A DNA stretch of 7,962 bases, taken from the NCBI GenBank assembly GCA_027346205.1, contig DAIESR010000545.1, positions 1-7,962 of the forward strand. The letters are read 5' to 3'. The notes beneath the pieces were generated by a model. The model made no database searches and had not been told where the DNA came from. It saw only the letters and a list, made by a program, of their open reading frames with translations. Below are positions 6,165-7,962 of this stretch, one piece after another (the stretch's first letter is position 1; every line of letters starts with the position of its first letter). A program made the position numbers and the translations under genes. The stretch is from Beijerinckiaceae bacterium. Lineage in GTDB: Bacteria > Pseudomonadota > Alphaproteobacteria > Rhizobiales > Beijerinckiaceae.

Positions 6165-6362
6165 ATGGATCGATTTGACTGACGCGCGATTGCTCATCAT
6201 GACAGGATGGGTTCCAATGCATATTCGCAGTTGTCCGCATGTACCATATGCGCTGTGCCGAATGGCACTACGGAAAGATTGAGATCAGTGGTAAGTTAGC
6301 TAATTAGTATTCGCTGTCCATATGGGCGGCGTTCAAGTCCATGGGTATCGTTCGTGGTCGAT

Positions 6363-6450
6363 CTAGAGCATATCCTCAATGAGGCATCGGACATTTCCGC
6401 TGCTCAAAATATCGGAAAAGTTGAGCTAACTTTTCCGAAACATGCTCTGG
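6363..6450. repeat. Nested extragenic palindromic element, cloverleaf-like fold
   Basis: Outer arms AGAGCAT (6365-6371) and ATGCTCT (6442-6448) enclose three smaller hairpins: CCTCA-A-TGAGG (6374-6384), CGGA-CATT-TCCG (6388-6399) and TCGGAAAAGTT-GAGCT-AACTTTTCCGA (6412-6438, 11 perfect bp). Including the wobble pair at 6364/6449 and the C-G pair at 6363/6450, the closing stem reaches 9 bp. From memory, the CATGCTCT ends and TTTTCCGA arms resemble small intergenic palindromes that are abundant in Hyphomicrobiales genomes. It lies 54 nt before the chosen start of the exported protein. Confidence 0.7.
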
Positions 6451-6503
6451 AGCGGAGCCGCGCAGAAATGCGATGGACTGAAGGACGGAGGCTCGAGACA
6501 TTC

Positions 6504-7016
6504 ATGCTGCTGCATTCTTTCAGTCATAAATCTTTTGCCTTTGCGGCAGCGCTGGCGGTTGTTTCTTCTATACCGGCATCACCAATTCCCGCACAGGCGC
6601 GCGCGGCAGGGCCCTTCGGAGAGTTCGTCGGAGCTTGGTCGGGCGGGGGCACGATTACCATGTCGAACGGGACGCGCGAACGAATTCGCTGCCGCGTCCG
6701 CTATTCCGTCGCCAGCGCCGGCACGGTTCTTACGCAGAATCTCGTCTGCGCAAGCGAAAGCTATAAGTTTAATGTGAACAGCGAAGTCCGCGCGCAGGGC
6801 AGCGAAGTTTCCGGCAGTTGGACCGAGACGAGCCGTAATGTGACGGGCAGTGTCAGCGGCCATGTCGGGGACGGGGTCATTCGCGCAACCGTCATGGGCG
6901 TTGCATTCTCAGCGGGCCTGTCGCTGGCCGTGCATGACCGTTCGCAATATGTCACCATCAGGCCGCAAGGCGCCACCGATGTCGCCGACGTATCGGTTGT
7001 GCTGAGACGGAGTTGA
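6504..7016 (+). CDS. Exported protein of unknown function
   Basis: A 170-residue protein with a clear signal peptide: a short His/Lys start, a hydrophobic FAFAAALAVV core and an AQARA-A cleavage region around residues 32-34. The mature part opens GPFGEFVGAWSGGG and is rich in Ser, Gly, Thr and Val, with alternating patterns that suggest beta strands. Two cysteines (63 in RIRCRV, 82 in LVCASE) could form a disulfide. I recall similar periplasmic hypothetical proteins in Hyphomicrobiales (W-SGxG opening, ERIRC, an SGSW...R-V-GSVSG block, IRPQG, and an end like VVLRR), but no assigned function. The ATG at 6504 is chosen because the signal peptide begins there; GGAGG at 6487-6491 is somewhat far (12 nt), with GAG at 6495-6497 nearer. 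The frame stays open upstream to a GTG at 6354, but that extension reads through the palindromic element. It is convergent with the transporter gene. Confidence 0.8.
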   Translation: MLLHSFSHKSFAFAAALAVVSSIPASPIPAQARAAGPFGEFVGAWSGGGTITMSNGTRERIRCRVRYSVASAGTVLTQNLVCASESYKFNVNSEVRAQGSEVSGSWTETSRNVTGSVSGHVGDGVIRATVMGVAFSAGLSLAVHDRSQYVTIRPQGATDVADVSVVLRRS

Positions 7017-7048
7017 TCACGTCGGCGCCGTCTTTCTTTATTGCAATT

Positions 7049-7086
7049 TGCGCGGAACGTGATGGCTCGCGATCATGGGCCGCGCA
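7049..7086. terminator. Hairpin between convergent genes, possible transcription end
   Basis: TGCGCGG (7049-7055) pairs with CCGCGCA (7080-7086). After a small 2x2 internal loop, CGTGAT (7058-7063) pairs with ATCATG (7072-7077), with one G-U wobble when read on the + strand, leaving an 8-nt loop. No T run follows, so it may act as a factor-dependent stop or mRNA-end protector for the exported-protein gene. It lies in the 80-base gap between the two convergent stop codons. Confidence 0.35.
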
Positions 7087-7096
7087 TGAGTTCGTC

Positions 7097-7962
7097 TCAT
7101 CCCGTACCGAGCCGAGCCGTATCGGGGCCACGTCTGTGTCTGCTCCAGCGATAGAGCAGCATGATCGTCGGCCGCAGAATCGTGAGATCGGCGACCAGCG
7201 CCATGAGTATGGCGAAGGCACTCAGCCAGCCGAAGAGACGCAAAGACGGGAGATTGGAAAAGACCGTCACGAACAAGCCGCAAGCGAGCACGATCGAGGT
7301 CAGGATGACGGCCGGGCCGACCAGCACGGTCGCGCGCTCGACGCCGATCGCCGGGTCCTCGTCGCGCCGATGTTCGAGCCGCAGACGGTTTAGGAAATGG
7401 ATTGTCGCGCTGAGGCCGAGGCCAAAGGAAACTGTCAAGGCGACGACACTGGCGAATTGCAAACCCATGCCCGTCGCCAAAAGCAGGGCGCCGGAGGCAA
7501 AGACCGGGAAGATCGCCGGCATGATGCTCGCGAGCATCACGAGCGGCGAGCGGAAGGCGGCGCCGATGAAAGCCGCCACGAAAATGATTTCGATCGTAAG
7601 CCCATGGTTCAATTGCTCGATCATCCTCGAGCTGTTGCGCGCCGCAATCACCGCAAGGCCGGTTACGGCGATCTCATAGCCCTTGTGTTCGGCGCGCACT
7701 TTGCTCAGGGCCTTATCGAGCGAGTCGACGACAGGCAGAAGCTGGCTCGAATCGACATCCGGAACGCGTCCTTCGACGATTACTGCCTGTTGATCGGCCG
7801 AGATGAAGCGGCGGACGAGATAATTGGGCAGCATATTGACGTATAGCTTCAGTGTGGCGACATCGGATTTGCCCGCCTGTTCCGCAAGCCAGCGCCGTAG
7901 GGTCTCCAGCGACCAGACATTGCCGACGCCGGCCTGTTTCGCTACCGCTTCATGGACCGCGG
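7097..7962 (-). CDS. RND/MMPL-type membrane transporter, C-terminal part (runs off window)
   Basis: The frame is open from the right window edge to the TGA at 7097-7099 and gives the last 287 residues. The true start lies outside; an internal ATG at 7834 is not the start, because coding sequence continues upstream in frame. The visible part begins with the end of a large periplasmic domain (to about residue 118). It then has five hydrophobic spans (about 119-136, 139-163, 168-190, 210-232, 243-269) and a short basic tail. This matches the second half of RND-superfamily permeases of the MMPL/COG1033 type, which export lipids or hydrophobic compounds using the proton gradient. The helix motif GLGLSATIHFLNRLR corresponds to the family's GxGVDYxIHxxxR block, but the usual Asp is replaced by Ser/Ala. 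The substrate is unknown. Confidence 0.88.
   Translation of the reverse strand, partial: AVHEAVAKQAGVGNVWSLETLRRWLAEQAGKSDVATLKLYVNMLPNYLVRRFISADQQAVIVEGRVPDVDSSQLLPVVDSLDKALSKVRAEHKGYEIAVTGLAVIAARNSSRMIEQLNHGLTIEIIFVAAFIGAAFRSPLVMLASIMPAIFPVFASGALLLATGMGLQFASVVALTVSFGLGLSATIHFLNRLRLEHRRDEDPAIGVERATVLVGPAVILTSIVLACGLFVTVFSNLPSLRLFGWLSAFAILMALVADLTILRPTIMLLYRWSRHRRGPDTARLGTG

Larger units (their letters stand above)
6057..6503. other. Non-coding region rich in inverted repeats
   Basis: No credible gene is seen on either strand over 447 bases, and parts are visibly more AT-rich than the flanking genes. From left to right it holds a weak hairpin at 6055-6077, a perfect 15-bp hairpin at 6132-6164, CGCAT...ATGCG (6236-6240 with 6248-6252), GTGCC-GAAT-GGCAC (6255-6268), an AT-rich patch around 6291-6312 that might hold a promoter, and a nested palindromic element at 6363-6450. 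In many relatives infA would follow the phosphatase gene; it is absent here. Confidence 0.6.

Noticed and set aside
6205..6230. tRNA-like GGTTCCAAT segment
   Set aside because: The flanking bases do not form a T-arm stem, and no acceptor, D or anticodon arms are present.
6354..6503. GTG start at 6354 giving a 220-residue exported protein
   Set aside because: The extension translates the palindromic element and would bury the signal peptide in the middle of the protein. The ATG at 6504 puts the signal peptide at the N-terminus.
7161..7846. + strand frames opposite the transporter gene
   Set aside because: The - strand frame has clear transporter helices and is open to the window edge. The + strand frames are Arg/Lys/Ala-rich shadows.
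7097..7962. Identification of the transporter as hopanoid transporter HpnN
   Set aside because: The superfamily fits, but the C-terminal sequence does not match the HpnN end as I remember it, so only the general RND/MMPL class is claimed.
1..7962. CRISPR array, insertion sequence or rRNA/tRNA genes
   Set aside because: No regularly spaced repeats, transposase motifs or RNA gene signatures were found on either strand.

Overview
The window looks like chromosome from an alphaproteobacterium of the order Hyphomicrobiales (Rhizobiales). The main evidence is the block hisD, UPF0262-family gene, low-molecular-weight phosphatase gene, which is typical of that order. The GC-rich coding style and a CATGCTCT/TTTTCCGA extragenic palindrome fit the same group. 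A Beijerinckiaceae-like host is possible, but this is a guess from overall feel and not from a marker gene.

Layout. (1) Positions 1-2557, + strand: the end of a phage-derived region. It holds a compact lysis-type operon: an N-acetylmuramidase endolysin with a hydrophobic C-terminal anchor, two small multi-span membrane proteins, a 65-residue orphan, and a small protein with one membrane segment followed by a coiled coil. It closes with a strong intrinsic terminator. (2) Positions 2763-3242, +: a glutathione peroxidase. (3) Positions 3243-3731: 489 bases with no convincing gene, ending in tandem repeats and small hairpins that abut the hisD ribosome binding site. (4) Positions 3732-6056, +: a tight operon of hisD, a UPF0262 gene (ATGA overlap) and a low-molecular-weight phosphatase-like gene. 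(5) Positions 6057-6503: non-coding DNA rich in inverted repeats, including a perfect 15-bp hairpin and an approximately 90-nt nested, cloverleaf-like palindromic element. In many relatives infA would sit here. (6) Positions 6504-7016, +: an exported protein of unknown function. (7) Positions 7097-7962, - strand, running off the window: the C-terminal part of an RND/MMPL-type membrane transporter, convergent with the exported protein gene.

How the genes work together. The phage block reads as one transcription unit for host lysis: the muramidase cuts peptidoglycan, and the small membrane proteins are candidates for the holin and spanin-like roles. No head, tail, integrase or att site is visible, so its state (intact prophage, remnant, or domesticated module) cannot be decided from this window. 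The hisD operon couples the last step of histidine synthesis to two conserved genes whose roles are not defined by the context. The peroxidase, exported protein and transporter appear to be independent units.

I did not find a clearly new multi-gene system. The most unusual items are the membrane-anchored endolysin with its set of orphan membrane proteins, the nested palindromic element, and the perfect palindrome with a competing alternative fold.
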